Below, in pieces: positions 1 through 10,838 of a stretch of 64,000 nt of DNA. Source of the DNA: Thalassia testudinum. Its lineage: Eukaryota > Streptophyta > Magnoliopsida > Alismatales > Hydrocharitaceae. The position numbers and the translations under genes were made by a program. The stretch is from positions 12,344,501-12,408,500 of the forward strand of contig JAZHRO010000073.1 of assembly GCA_037157565.1 (NCBI GenBank), in the 5' to 3' direction. The stretch's first letter is position 1. Each line of letters begins with the position of its first letter. The notes beneath the pieces were generated by a model. That model ran no database searches. It saw nothing but the letters and a program-made list of their open reading frames with translations, and had not been told where the DNA came from.

Positions 1-2
1 AT

Positions 3-767
3 GGTTTTTAAAGGCATCATTTTGGGACATCTTGTTTCTAAGGTATCCAAGTCAACTAGGCTAAGGTGAATTTGATTTCCAAGTTACCCATACCTAACTC
101 GGTCAAAGACATCTGATCAGTCCTGGGGCACGTTGAATTTTATCGTCGATTCATACATGATTTCTCTAAGATTGCACACCTGTTCACAAACCTCCTCTCA
201 AAGGACACACCTTTTGAGGTGTCAAGTGAGTGCATTCATGCATTTGAGAACTTGCATGATCGAGTCACCCAAGCACCAATCCTGAAATCTCCTGACTGGT
301 CTCAACCCTTCGAGATCATGTACGATGCGTTTGACTATGCAATAGGAGCGGTGTTGGGTTAGAAAATTGATCGGAAACTAGTGGTCATATATTACTCCAG
401 CAAGACATTGGATGAGGCTTAGAGTAGTTACACTATTATGGAGAAAGAGTTGTTGGCTGTAGTATTTGGCCTGAAGAAATTCAGGTCATACTTCTTTGGT
501 TCCCATGTCATTATATACTCGAATCACACCATAGTGAGGCACTTACTCATGAAGGACACGAAGCCTAGATTAATCCGCTGGATCTTGCTATTGCAAGAAT
601 TCGATCTTGAAATTTGCGACAAAGCGAGAAAGCAGAATGTGGTAGCTGACCACTTATCCCATCTTCCTTCTTCACTCATTGACCCTTCTAGACCTATTAC
701 AAAGCACTTTCCAGATGAGCACCATCTGACAATCAAAATGGAACTTCTGTGGTATGGTGATATGTAA
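3..767 (+). pseudogene. Athila-type pol fragment (end of RT, RNase H)
   Basis: Frame 3 reads through the end of a Ty3/gypsy reverse transcriptase (a VLGHVEFYRRFI-like block near 125-160) into RNase H (YYSSKTLDEA near 390-420, ELLAVVFGLKKF near 450-480, NVVADHLS near 638-660). This is the Athila-lineage order. At least three in-frame stops interrupt it: one near 113 in the VKDI block, one at about 361 where relatives have the Gln of LGQ, and TAG at 420-422 where relatives have the Gln of EAQ. The reading ends in WYGD exactly where the LTR of element A begins, so this is the old target of A. The upstream part lies outside the window. It is dead; what it hydrolysed or copied can only be inferred from family membership. 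Confidence 0.85.
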
Positions 768-1453
768 CAAACCTATTTTCACACGTTTTGAAATTGTTGG
801 AAATCGTAGTATAGTCGCGCTAAAAATGCTCATCCAAGATCAAGGCTTGAATATCAAAATAGGAATTGGAAAGTAGTTCCAGACATCTAATAATAGTATC
901 AGATGACTTATACTAAAAAATCAGAAGTCTAGACTTCAATTCTGGACATCTAATCAGAGTCATGAAGGATTCTAGGTTCTATCTTAGGTATTCTACAGAA
1001 ATTGGACGTCTGACCAAGTGCCTGGACGTCCAATAACACTGCAGAAGTGGGTTTAAGGTGTGCGGGAGTTGGCTAAGGGCTCTAAACGTCTTCTAACTCA
1101 TCTGGATGTCCAGATAGAGGCTGGAATTAGGGTTTTAAGGTTTCCTAGGGTGTGGTGAGCTAATCTAAGGGTGGCTAAGGCTTGGGGAAGCTTCTAGGTT
1201 ATTCTAGGGTTAGGATGGTCCTAAGTTCTTTATATTTTACTACTTTATTCTTACTTAAATAGAATAACATACCTCAACCCCTTACAGTATTGTCTACTAT
1301 ATCTAATCTAAGTCTTCAACTCCAGCTCTGCTGCAACGCCAGTTATCCTTTATTCTTCTAATCCAGCTTTAGATCCAGCTTCAGATCTACCCTAACTTAT
1401 GCTAAGTCCTAGCTAAGTTAGGTCAATTAAGACCTGTGATTGCTGCGCAATCA
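763..1453 (-). mobile_element. LTR of element A, internally deleted
   Basis: Read on the minus strand, the LTR starts at 1453 with TGATTGC, loop TGC, GCAATCA (a perfect 7-bp stem). It matches the LTRs of element C up to about 828, including the GACGTC motifs near 991-1030. The last 50 bp (763-811) match the far end of the C LTR (TACTACG motif near 805, terminal TGTAACA). The roughly 1.6 kb between these parts, including the TATA region, is missing, so the copy has a large internal deletion. It is the 3' LTR of A because the polypurine tract complement lies at 1454-1471. Confidence 0.75.
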
Positions 1454-3455
1454 TATCCCCATACCTAAATCTTGCTACTCCTTAGCAAATGTGAGACTAA
1501 ATTATTCATGGAAGGGTCCCTAAGGGATTGATTATTTTATCAAGTGTATGCCTAGAGATTTTTCTCCTTTTTGTTTTCATCCTATGCTCTAGAAATCCAG
1601 ACAATTGTGAAAGTGTAGCTATGTAGCTTTTGCAATGGATTCGAGTGAAAAACTAATTCACCTCTAAAGCCTGTACTTGAACCCTAGTAAAAATTCAAGT
1701 AGGATAGGCAGACTTTTTCCTTCGGGGTATTCAAGATATTCTACGAATTCCACCCGACTTTATGCTTAGGTAGAGAATCTTAGAGAGAAAAGATTATATA
1801 TTTGGTGGCTCACTCTCTATTGGTGCTACATAGAGATCAATACTATAAAATCTAGATTCCCAAATTATTTTGTAGCTCAACTCAGAGAAAGACGAGAAAA
1901 ATTATGCTCTCTTTTCGTTCCTTTGTATTCATTCTCTTTTTCTTTTTCTTTTTCTTTTCTTTCTTTTTCTTAGAGCTCATAATCTCACCAGATTCACACA
2001 TATGATCTGTATTTGGTGGTTTCACTTGGCATTAACACTTTAGTTGAGTTCACATAACTCTAACACTAAGTCAAAATTCCTCAACCAGTATTCGGGCGAT
2101 CAGAAACACAAGAAAGATGGGTTAAGGTCATATTTGGTGGATCTCAAATTTATTCGGTGGTATTGCCTCAATACAACTAAAATAAACACTAAATATTTAC
2201 TCTTTTTTCCTTTGCTTTCTCTTCTTTTTCTAATTTTTTTCATTTTTTTCATTATTTTTTTTCTTCTTTTATTTTCTATGTGTATATATATATATTTTTT
2301 CAACACAACATAAGCTAGCATACATTCATGAACATTATTGAGAAGGCATTATTAGGGATTGGTGGTACTCAAGAGACATTGGGTGGCTTATTTGGTGGAA
2401 GTGCCTGCTCACGGTATCGGGAAAGATGGATAGGACGGTGTATTTCTGACCTTGACATCAATACCCTCCTTTAGTCGAGGATTCCATAAAGAATGGTCGT
2501 AACCATCAACCTTAGCCCTAGTTTTATGAAAACTCGCTCTCCGCGTATTTGCCTTATCTGGTGGCTCTCAAAATTTCATGCAAAAATGTATATGCAGGAT
2601 TCGAGAGCGAAAACTATGCCAAATTTCTGAGTATCATCACCTAATTATCTAGGATTCCAGATTTCTTACACTAATCTTAGAGCACCAGTACTGTCTATTC
2701 TCATCTCACACTATTTGGTGGATTTTTGGAAGAAAATCTACCTAGCTCCCAAAACACTGTCCAGGGGTTCAAGAGATGAAGCACTACTTCTCGACAGACT
2801 AAAGAAGTTTATCAGCCTTCACCATGAATCCATTGCAAATTCTACGTGTGTGTGAAAAATTGTACTAGATTCTAGATTAAAGGAATCAACTAGAGGAAAA
2901 AAAATCCTAATGCATTCTCTCGATAAAAATCTTATTCATGAATGTAATATGTATATATGCTATAAACGAGTAACCTCGATATTTGTACTTCATGAAATTT
3001 CCGTTATCGGGTTACATTTAGCTTAACCCTAAATTTAGAACAAAAGGGTGAGCAGGTGAGTCGGAAGTGGCTATTGCGAACGATTTCTAGCTCTAATGCA
3101 AACATTGAAGGTGGAGTCTGTTGTTCTTTTATTTAGGGTCCTAAAGTACGTTTGACATGCAGCTCCGGGGTTTTCCTAAATGTTGGCATAAAAATTTTCA
3201 GTTTTGTCATATCTACCCCCCAATGCCTAAGTTCTTGCATGTCCTCATGCTTGAATATAAAAGAACATAAATACAGCTGGGAGTAAATGGGTAGAAATCA
3301 CCTGGAATTGCTCCTGAAATTTTAACTTTCAGCATCAGCCAACCTAACAATATGCAATATGCAAAAGAAATATGCTATGTATAGAAATGGTATGTATAGG
3401 TGATGGATGTGGAGTAGATGCTGAGTTTAACGCCTCCAACTGGGAGAAAACTCAA
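1454..3455 (-). other. Long 3' noncoding region of element A
   Basis: About 2 kb lies between the pol stop (3456-3458, minus) and the LTR. It is homologous to 47969-50052 of element C and, more distantly, to 27557-29190 of F. There is no convincing ORF. It holds an internal polypurine tract complement near 3214-3230 with a small CATG/CATG stem beside it (3238-3249). Seven copies of TATTTGGTGG or one-mismatch forms sit at 1799, 2010, 2131, 2151, 2389, 2555 and 2712. The LTR-proximal tract has the stem-loop TTGCTA/TAGCAA at 1472-1488. A pyrimidine (CTTTTT)n tract runs about 1929-1972. Confidence 0.7.
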
Positions 3456-5157
3456 TCACACGTCCTCAATAAGATGAATGATCTCGTTAGTTGGAGGAGG
3501 TTCTTGGGCAAAAAGTGGCTTGAGGCACTGGCCATTTACCGTAGATATATGCCCAGATTTTGGGTCCCTGATCTAGACTGCCCCATTAGGATATGGGTGA
3601 ATCACAACATATAGGCCAGTCCACTTGTACTTGAGCTTCCCTGAAAAAGGTTTCAGTCGCAAATCAAACAACCAGACTTGTTGGTTGGGTGTGAATCTTT
3701 TTCTCCAGATGTGGTGGTCATGAAACGGCTTAGTCTTGTCCTTGTATATCAATGTGTTCTCAGAGGCCTCCCATTAGATCTCTTCTAATTCGCTGAGCTG
3801 GAGTTTCTGTTCTTGTCCTCCTACATCGAGGTCAAGGTTACATTTTCATACTGCCCAAAGGGCACGGTGTTCCAACTCTATAGGAAGGTGACAGGCCTTG
3901 CCATATATCATACGATATGGTGACATTCCGAGTGGGGCTTTGTACGTGGTCCGATATGCCCTGAGTGCATCAACTAATTTATCGGACCAGTCCTTTCTGT
4001 CTGGTCTAATCGACTTCTGGAGAATCAGCTTGATCTGACGGTTAGACACTTCAGCCTGCTCATTGGTCTGCGGGTGATACGGGGTGGCTATACGGTGTTG
4101 TACCCCGTATTTCTTTAATAATGACCTGAAGTGGGAATGGATGAAGTGGCTTGCCCCATCGCTAATCAGAGCATGGGGTATTCCAAATCTCGCGAAGATG
4201 TATTGCTGTACAAAAGAAATGATGGTCTATGATCAACCCGTCTCGCTGGGATGGCCTTGACCCACTTCGAGACATAGTCAACGACTAGTAATATGTACTC
4301 GAAGCCATGCAAGTTCAGAAAAGGGCCCATAAAATCAATGCCCCAGACGTCGAACACTTCAACAACCATGATGGGTTGGAGTGGCATCATGTCTCTCCTG
4401 GTCATAGAACCGATCGACTGGCATCGTTTGTAGTGTTGGGCGTATTCGTGTGTATCTCAGAAAATAGTTGGCCAAAAAAATCCTGACTGCAAAATTTTTG
4501 CAGTGGTTTTTCGTCTTGAGAAATGACCACCACAAGCATCATTGTGGCAAAAGGATAACACACTGGGAATCTCAGAATCTAGGATGCATCTTCGAATAAT
4601 CTGATGCGCTCTAATGTGGAAGAGCAGTGGGTCATCCCAGAGGTAGAATTTGGCCTTTGCAGTAAATTTGAGTTTCTAGTCCTTGGATAGGTTCGCGGGA
4701 ATCTTGCCTGCGGCAAGATAGTTCATGATATCTGCATACCAGGTGAACTCAACAGAGTGAACTGCCAAAAGGGATTCATCCGAAAATTGGTCGTGGATAG
4801 GCAGAGAATAAGGAATGTGGGTTGGGTCTAGTCTGGATAGGTGATTCGCCACAACATTCTGCTTTCCGACTTTGTCGTGGATTTCAATATCAAATATTTC
4901 CAATAGAAGGATCCATCTGATGAGTTGGGGTTTGGCATCCTTCTTTGCCAACAAATGCCAGAGGGTGGAGTGGTCAGTGAAGATGATAACTTTGGACCCT
5001 AATAAATAAGATCTGAATTTTTCCATCCCGAATACTATTGCTAGCAGTTCTTTTTTGGTGATAGTATAATTGCACTAAGCCTCATTCAGCATCTTGCTAG
5101 CATAGTATATGACAAAAGGTTGTTTTTCCCTATGCTGGCCTAAAATAGCACCGACGG
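3456..5157 (-). pseudogene. Element A pol: RNase H and integrase remnant
   Basis: Read on the minus strand from 5157, RNase H (YYASKMLNEA, then FTDHSTLWHLL, then NVVANHLSRLD) is followed by integrase. The integrase has an HHCC region (HNDACGGHF at about 4515), core Asp in GIDFMGP (about 4330), ISDGA (about 4165), the PDRKDW block and GKACHLP, and ends in STVNG at about 3530 with stop at 3456-3458. Breaks: TAG at 5075-5077 for the Gln of EAQ, a frameshift near 4190, and several Gln or Arg codons turned into stops near 3780-3850. The first zinc-finger Cys before RCQS is Tyr, as in C. The upstream part is cut off at 5158 by element B and is not seen again to the right of B. Confidence 0.85.
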
Positions 5158-6748
5158 TGATGTAAACATGTTTATATTACATAAAATGTCTATTTATGCA
5201 TGTTCTTAAGCACAGAATTGCATTACATACTATAAATATTGCATAACATGCATCATCTTGCATTTAGATTAGTCTGAATAAAATGGAGGATAATTGTCTC
5301 ATTTTATGGTTAGGGACAGGACAACTTTTTATCAGGGCCTCGGATCGAAGATCCAACCATACGGATCTGATCAGGGCGACGATTGGAGTTCAAATCCAAG
5401 ATCGCCCTAATTAGATATCCGTAGCATCAGATAGAGATCTAGGAACCCTATAAGATTAAAGGCCAAGATGGTGTTAATCTGCACTTTAAACGACAAATTT
5501 GACCACACGGATGTTTTTGAATTGACGATCGCAGCCTAACGGTGTGAAAATCAACTCAATCCGATACCCGTGGCACCATCTACATCACCCAGAAGAGGGA
5601 TGGCCAAGATGGCTCCATGTGGAGCCATCTCAGCAGCCCAACCGGCCGCACGCAACCACTAAAGCACTTTGCACCAGCACTTCTCCGCAGTTAGATCAAG
5701 ATCCAACGGCTGTGAGGCACACGCGCTTAAGTTAAGCGCTCGACACAAATGCGCTCGTAGCGCGTTGGTCGAGAGCCTTAACTCGACGTTGAGGCACGGG
5801 ATCGAGCCCCCGCATGCCTCAAATTGGAGCAGGTGCATAGGCACGATCGACCGCACGATGAGGATCCAATGGCTGTGCGTGCCCAATAGCATCCACGTGC
5901 CATCTGACACTCCGCGTGACGTTGGATCTCATGCGTTGAGGCATGCAGATGAGGCTCGGCGAGGTGTGGGATCGAACGGCCGAGATCTGATGGACATGAA
6001 CACACGTTGAGGCACAGGGAGGCGAGAGGGTGCGCGCGCTCCACCCACGAAGGCCACGTTCAGGACTTTAGTGATGGATTTATCCGTCACTAAATGTCTT
6101 GAATTAATGATTTTCAACATGTAATGACCAAAATGCCCTCACTCCTTTCAACTATAAAAGGAGACCCCCTCCATATGAATTTCTCATCCCTTCTTCTCTT
6201 CTCTCACCCCTTCCAAAGCTCTAAGAACTTGTCCCAAACCCCAGATGCTCCTCTAGAGTAAAAATCTTATTTTTTCCACCTTCATCTCCCTTCGTGGAGC
6301 ATCCTGTGGTTATCCTCTCTCTGCATTCGAGAAGTGGATCTCGCGATGACGACGACATACTGCTTCACTCCTGTTCTTCTTGCTTCATCCTCCTTCTTCG
6401 TACTTCGTTTCTTATCTTCCAAGCGTCGTCCTGTCCGGCTCATCCTCCAAGTGATCGTCGAGGAGGATATCTTTCTCCATTGTTTTTCCTGTTTTCTAGA
6501 GTAGATTTACTGCTTTCTAGTGTAATCATTTCCCACTTTCTAGTCGTAATGAGTAGTGTAATGAATAATTTTTTATAATGAAATCCATGTTTATTCTACA
6601 TCCCTTTTCCTTTTATTTGTAACATTCCCTCTCTCTCTCTTCTATTTATTATTTGTTAAATAGATAGATAGCTTTCAACCAGCTATTTTTTTTCGTTACA
6701 AATAAAATAAATGCATATTTTTAATCAAACGTCCGCCTCCCTGAGTTC
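5158..6748 (+). mobile_element. 5' LTR of element B, 3' end missing
   Basis: It starts TGATGTAAACATG and aligns through most of its length with 15411-17040 and with the complement of the solo LTR at 40450-44841. U3 is GC-rich around 5560-6060. A TATA box lies at 6153-6161. Similarity stops soon after GCCTCCCTGAGTTC (about 6735-6748); the last roughly 130 bp seen in the solo copy, the TACTACGACG motif and the primer-binding site are absent. I infer a deletion across the LTR/leader junction. Confidence 0.75.
6153..6161 (+). promoter_or_regulatory. TATA box of B 5' LTR
   Basis: TATAAAAGG about 1 kb into the LTR, followed by GAGACCCCCTCC. The same context recurs at 16417-16425 and, with one base changed, on the minus strand at 43742-43750. 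It is the likely RNA polymerase II promoter of the element. Confidence 0.75.
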
Positions 6749-7059
6749 TGTACACTAGGAACCAGAGGTGTAAGCCGAAGGAAGAACCTTCTCCCCAAGC
6801 CCTCCTTCTAACTGGTTGGATTGAGCAGACACAAGTAGAGTAAATCATTTATAATCTTAAGGCAGGTTTTGTGAGTCTGTAGATCCTTAGGCTATCCCAC
6901 TTAAGGACAGGCTTGTTTTGTTGTGCTGCAGGGTCCTTATCCCCAGTCCTTTCGACCTTTTCCTAGTTTATGTTAGGAAGACGTTCATTGAATCCCTGAT
7001 TGGAAGGACCACTAGAGTATTTTAGGAGGTGTAAATTGGATTTTGGTTAAATTGATCCC
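6749..7059 (+). other. Leader of element B
   Basis: This lies between the truncated 5' LTR and the first Met of gag at 7060. No ORF. No tRNA complement is visible; in C the tRNA-Asp site sits right after the LTR, so the corresponding site appears to have been deleted here. Confidence 0.5.
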
Positions 7060-8016
7060 ATGACAGATCAACAACCTCCTCTACCTTGGGATCCACAAGA
7101 GGAATTCCAAAGGCAGCTGGAACAAATGCAGAGAATGCAAGGTGCTCAGCCCTTGAAGGATTTTTATGACCCTTCAAATTTCAGGGAACGTCCCAACATC
7201 CAGTTTCCAGCCCCAGGTGTTAAGCCTGATCAAACATTACCATGGGCTTGACTCCGAAGACCCGTTTCAGCACTTAGAGGACTTGACCACTTTGGTCCAG
7301 ACCACCAAGGCACGAAACGTGAATGAGGAGCAAATGATCATGAGGCTCTCCCCCCACTCTCTTAGGGATAAAGCCACTCATTGGTACAGGACTATAGGAA
7401 GACCAATTGCAACTTGGAATGAGTTGAAATCGGCCTTTCTGAAGAAATTCTTCCTTGTCTGATGTACCAATGCTTTGAGACAGGCAATCACTACATTTAC
7501 GCAACGGCCGGGGGAGTAGTTTCATGTGGCCTGGAAGTGATTCCAGGACCTATTGCGGAGGTGTCCACACCATGAGGTGTCGAAATGGCAACTCGTGCAG
7601 ATCTTCTACCATGGGTTGACTGAGCAACTCAGAAATCACGTGGATGCTTCTTGCGGAGGCAATTTCCTCAACAAAAACGTAGATAGGGCACACGATTTGT
7701 TTGAGGAAATGAGCGAGAATTCAATCAATCATGCCTCCATGGATATTTTTAACCGATCCCAACAGCTCAGATCAAATGTTAATGAAGTTCATGACTCCCA
7801 TTCATTTGATATGGAATTGATTTGTAACAAACTTGATAAGGTGGACTTGGTTGCTAAGAGAATGGAAGAGTGTATGGCTGGAAATTCAATGAACAACTCT
7901 CAATCCACTCAATCCTAGAATTCAGGTTTCCATTCGTCGCAAGCTCCTTCTGGACGGGAGTTCGTGAATCAACTCGATGCAGCTCAACCTGTGAGTCAAC
8001 ATTATGCGGAACCCCA

Positions 8017-9417
8017 TGAAAAAGCTCCGATACCACTTGATAGGGCCTAAAATATATGGAATATATATATATATGGCTATGCGCATAAAAACTCAAACAC
8101 AAAATTAGTAATAACAGGAAAATTTGCACAATCAAACAAACCACAGAAATAGGCACAATATGTATAGTAGTTCCCTTCCCTTGGGTACTCCACTACTTAA
8201 GCCTCCTAGCTTAGGATTTTTAACCTGATTCCATCAACCCAGAGGAAATCAATTTACTAAACCGAGGTAATTAATGGGTTACCTCAACCCAAGTACAACA
8301 ACAGGTTTGTTACAACCCAACGAGCAATAAGCTCAAATACAAAATAAGTACAGGTGTAAGAAAGAAAGATCTTACAACTAGAACCTAAGCCTCTCAACAA
8401 TAATTAAAATAATATTATCTATTTGAGAGCTTAGGATGGATGCAAATCGTGTTGAATTACGTGAACAAAACACGTCAATGTGTTTGCAAACCCGTAGCAC
8501 GGTTGGAAAGCAGCAAACATGATTTCTTCTCTTGAATATGTCGTGGAAAATATGAATTATAGCTTAGGAATTTTCTTCTCTTTTCTCTTGTCCCTTGTGT
8601 GTAAGCAAAGAATCCTAGGGTCATTTTATAGAGTTTAGGACATAGGATACTTGTCTACTAGATGTTGGGATTTAATTCCCAACGTTCATATTGTTGGAAT
8701 TAATATTTCTGCCGTTCTGTTTTGGGCCAATGGCTAGCTGGTACCGGTACTAAAGTACCTATACCAGTACTAGCAGCTCACTGCCACCAGTACACGAGTC
8801 CTGGTACTGGTACTCATCATGGGTACTGGAACTTGTGACTCCTAAGTTTGGAATTCCTTGTGCACAGTAACCTACCTGTACCGGTACTCATCATGGGTAC
8901 TGAAACTTGTAAGGTTCAGGCCAGAAATAAGCCTTCAACCTATGGCCAACATGTACCGGTACTCATGGTGAGTATCGGTACTTGTTCACAATTTGAGATG
9001 AATTCTCAAACCTGTGCCTTGCAAGTAACAGTACTGATGAACAGTACCGGTACTTGCTTATAAGTATATGTTTTAAGCGTTTTTATCCATTACGTACTTT
9101 GAAAATGATCGCAATATAAATCCCAATTTATCTCTACTTGATTTTACGATGTAAGTTATGATTCTTTGTTAAGAGGCATATATAATCTATAACTATAAAA
9201 TCTAAACTAGAGAAACTAAAGGTCGAAAATGATCTTCTTCTCCTCGACTCATCCTTGTCATCCTCCATGACATGATCTTTTTCTTCTCACCATCATGCCT
9301 CCATCATTTCTTGTTTGCCTTGCTTCTTTACCTAAATCTGAAAAACATTTAATGACAAACATTAATCCATAATAATTTTGTTAACACCAAAACAAGATGT
9401 GGAACAAAGTTCCAACA
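8017..9417 (-). mobile_element. Solo-type LTR (Sirevirus-like) in B gag
   Basis: The block splits the gag reading and is flanked by CCCCA on both sides (8012-8016 and 9418-9422). On the minus strand it starts TGTTGGAACTTTG and has an AACAAAA context like the Sirevirus LTRs at 51541 and 58615. It ends ...TTTTTCA, giving TG...CA termini. A TATAAAAT box on the minus strand lies at about 8623-8630. It contains the GTACCGGTAC array (8741-9053) and an AT microsatellite (about 8059-8076). Oddly, the right end in minus reading contains TGGTATCGGAGC (complement at 8024-8035), one base off the tRNA-iMet primer site, inside the target duplication. Confidence 0.7.
8741..9053. repeat. Array of GTACCGGTAC palindromes
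   Basis: Four perfect GTACCGGTAC copies lie at 8741-8750, 8878-8887, 8953-8962 and 9044-9053. Decayed copies lie between them (for example GGTACTGGTACT near 8805, AGTATCGGTACT near 8973, CAGTACTGATG near 9030). TCATCATGGGTACTG is repeated near 8815 and 8890. The array lies in the U3 part of the solo LTR. Confidence 0.8.
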
Positions 9418-10403
9418 CCCCATGCGTTCCAAACTGGGGCCTTTGATCCTAGTTTTTCTGATCCTTCCCTTTCTTTTTCTCCATCCTCACCCTATGAGGA
9501 TGCTTGTACTGTATAGGAGAACGTTAGATCTAACCCCTACTCTAATGCTTATAATCCGGGTTGGAGAAACCACCCTAACTTCTCCTGGAAAAACCTGAGG
9601 CAACAAACCCAATTTCGACTCAGCAACTATGCTCCGCAATGACCAATGGGTCGAGGTCATGTGTATACTCAATTGCCCATAAATCAGGTCAATCAACCAG
9701 CTTGGAATGCCTGTCAACTCGTAGGGTAGGCTGATTTGAACCGACAAATGGTAGAGATGCAAGGATCCATACTTCAGCTCCTGCAGCAAATGAAAACCTC
9801 GTTGGACAAGTTGCAAATCGGACTCATAGCTAACTCTCATCAACTTGGATCTCTACCATCCCAACTCATACCCAACCCACGAAATATTCTAAATCCGGGC
9901 AACCAAGCCCATGGGTATGGAAATTAGAGGGACCCACACGCACATGCTCAGGTGGTTGATCAGGGTTCTTCCTCTTTTTCTTCTTCTTCACATCAACAAT
10001 GCTTGGCTAATCAAGCCCCTCCAATCTTTCCTAACCCTCCCCAAGACCAAAAGTCTTATGCATCCACAAATTCTGTTACCTTGAAGAGTAGTAAACAAAC
10101 TCAGGATCCACAACCACACTGTTTTGATTTACCGAATTCTGAAGAACCTGAGAAGAGAAAGGAGAATTCTAGAGAAAAAGTCAAGGCTCAGGAACCTGAT
10201 TCCAAAGATCTTACTCATGTTCCTTTCCCTGAAGCCTTGATCAAATCAAAGAAGAAGAAGTCTGTTGATAGCAATGAGGAGCTTCTAAATATTTTTAAGA
10301 ATGTTGAGATCAATATCCCGCTCCTCGACGTTATCAAGCATATACCGGCATACGCAAGATTTTTAAAGGATTTATGCACACAAAAGCGTAAGTCGAGATC
10401 CAG

Positions 10404-10838
10404 GTGGTACTCTCCGAACAGGCTAGTTCTGTTATCCTACACCACCTCCCTCAAAAAAAGAGAGATCCAGGTGCTCCGTTGATTTCTTGTGTCATCGGAG
10501 ATTTCACTTTTGATAGAGCACTTTTGGATCTAGGTGCATCCATCAACCTAATTCCGACTTCTCTTTACGAGAAGTTTGGATTAGGTAAACTTCGACTGAC
10601 TTCAGTAACGTTGCAGTTAGCGGACCGTTCGGTCACAAATCCGTGAGGAGTTATTGAAGATGTTATAGTTAAGGTCAAGGATTTCTATTTTCCTATAGAT
10701 TTCCTTGTCTTTGACATGGATGTACTGGAAAATCTGAGAAACACGCCCATCATTCTAGATCATCCGTTCCTGGCTACCACTAAGGCCAACATTAACTGTG
10801 AAAGCGGCAGCATGAAAATCGCCTTTGGGGATCAATGA
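10404..10838 (+). pseudogene. Element B protease domain
   Basis: Shifted one frame from the end of gag (overlap 10404-10482). It reads an Athila aspartic protease: ILHHLPQKKRDPGAP, a PLISCVIGDFTFDRA-like strand, the active-site motif LLDLGASINLIP (about 10527-10562) and LADRSV near 10620. A TGA follows SVTNP at 10644; the frame continues with DVIVKVKDFYFPIDF and PIILDHPFLATT (about 10750-10780) before the next stop at about 10836. By family it would mature Gag-Pol. The catalytic DLG is present, but the stops make the copy inactive. Confidence 0.8.

Larger units (their letters stand above)
7060..10482 (+). pseudogene. Element B gag, split by an LTR insertion
   Basis: Starts MTDQQPPLPWDPQEEF at 7060. 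After a frameshift near 7166-7250 frame 2 carries the Athila gag core: a GLDSEDPFQHLEDL block (about 7240-7280), SLRDKATHWY (about 7360), ATWNELKSAFLKKFF (about 7410-7455) and a HGLTEQLRNHVDAS-like block (about 7610-7650). The reading breaks at 8016 and resumes at 9423. The C-terminal YNPGWRNHPNFSW motif lies at about 9552-9590, followed by a Gln-rich helix, a Ser/Gln/Pro-rich tail and VPFPEAL near 10220. In-frame stops lie near 7462, 7517, 7916, 9514, 9641, 9724 and 9927. Family role: capsid protein packaging the element's RNA in the cytoplasm. It is not functional here. Confidence 0.85.

Noticed and set aside
5669..6120. Overlapping ORFs on both strands in LTR B U3 (similar near 15966-16388 and 43813-44505)
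   Set aside because: GC-rich U3 sequence; frames are not conserved among the three copies and no domains are visible.
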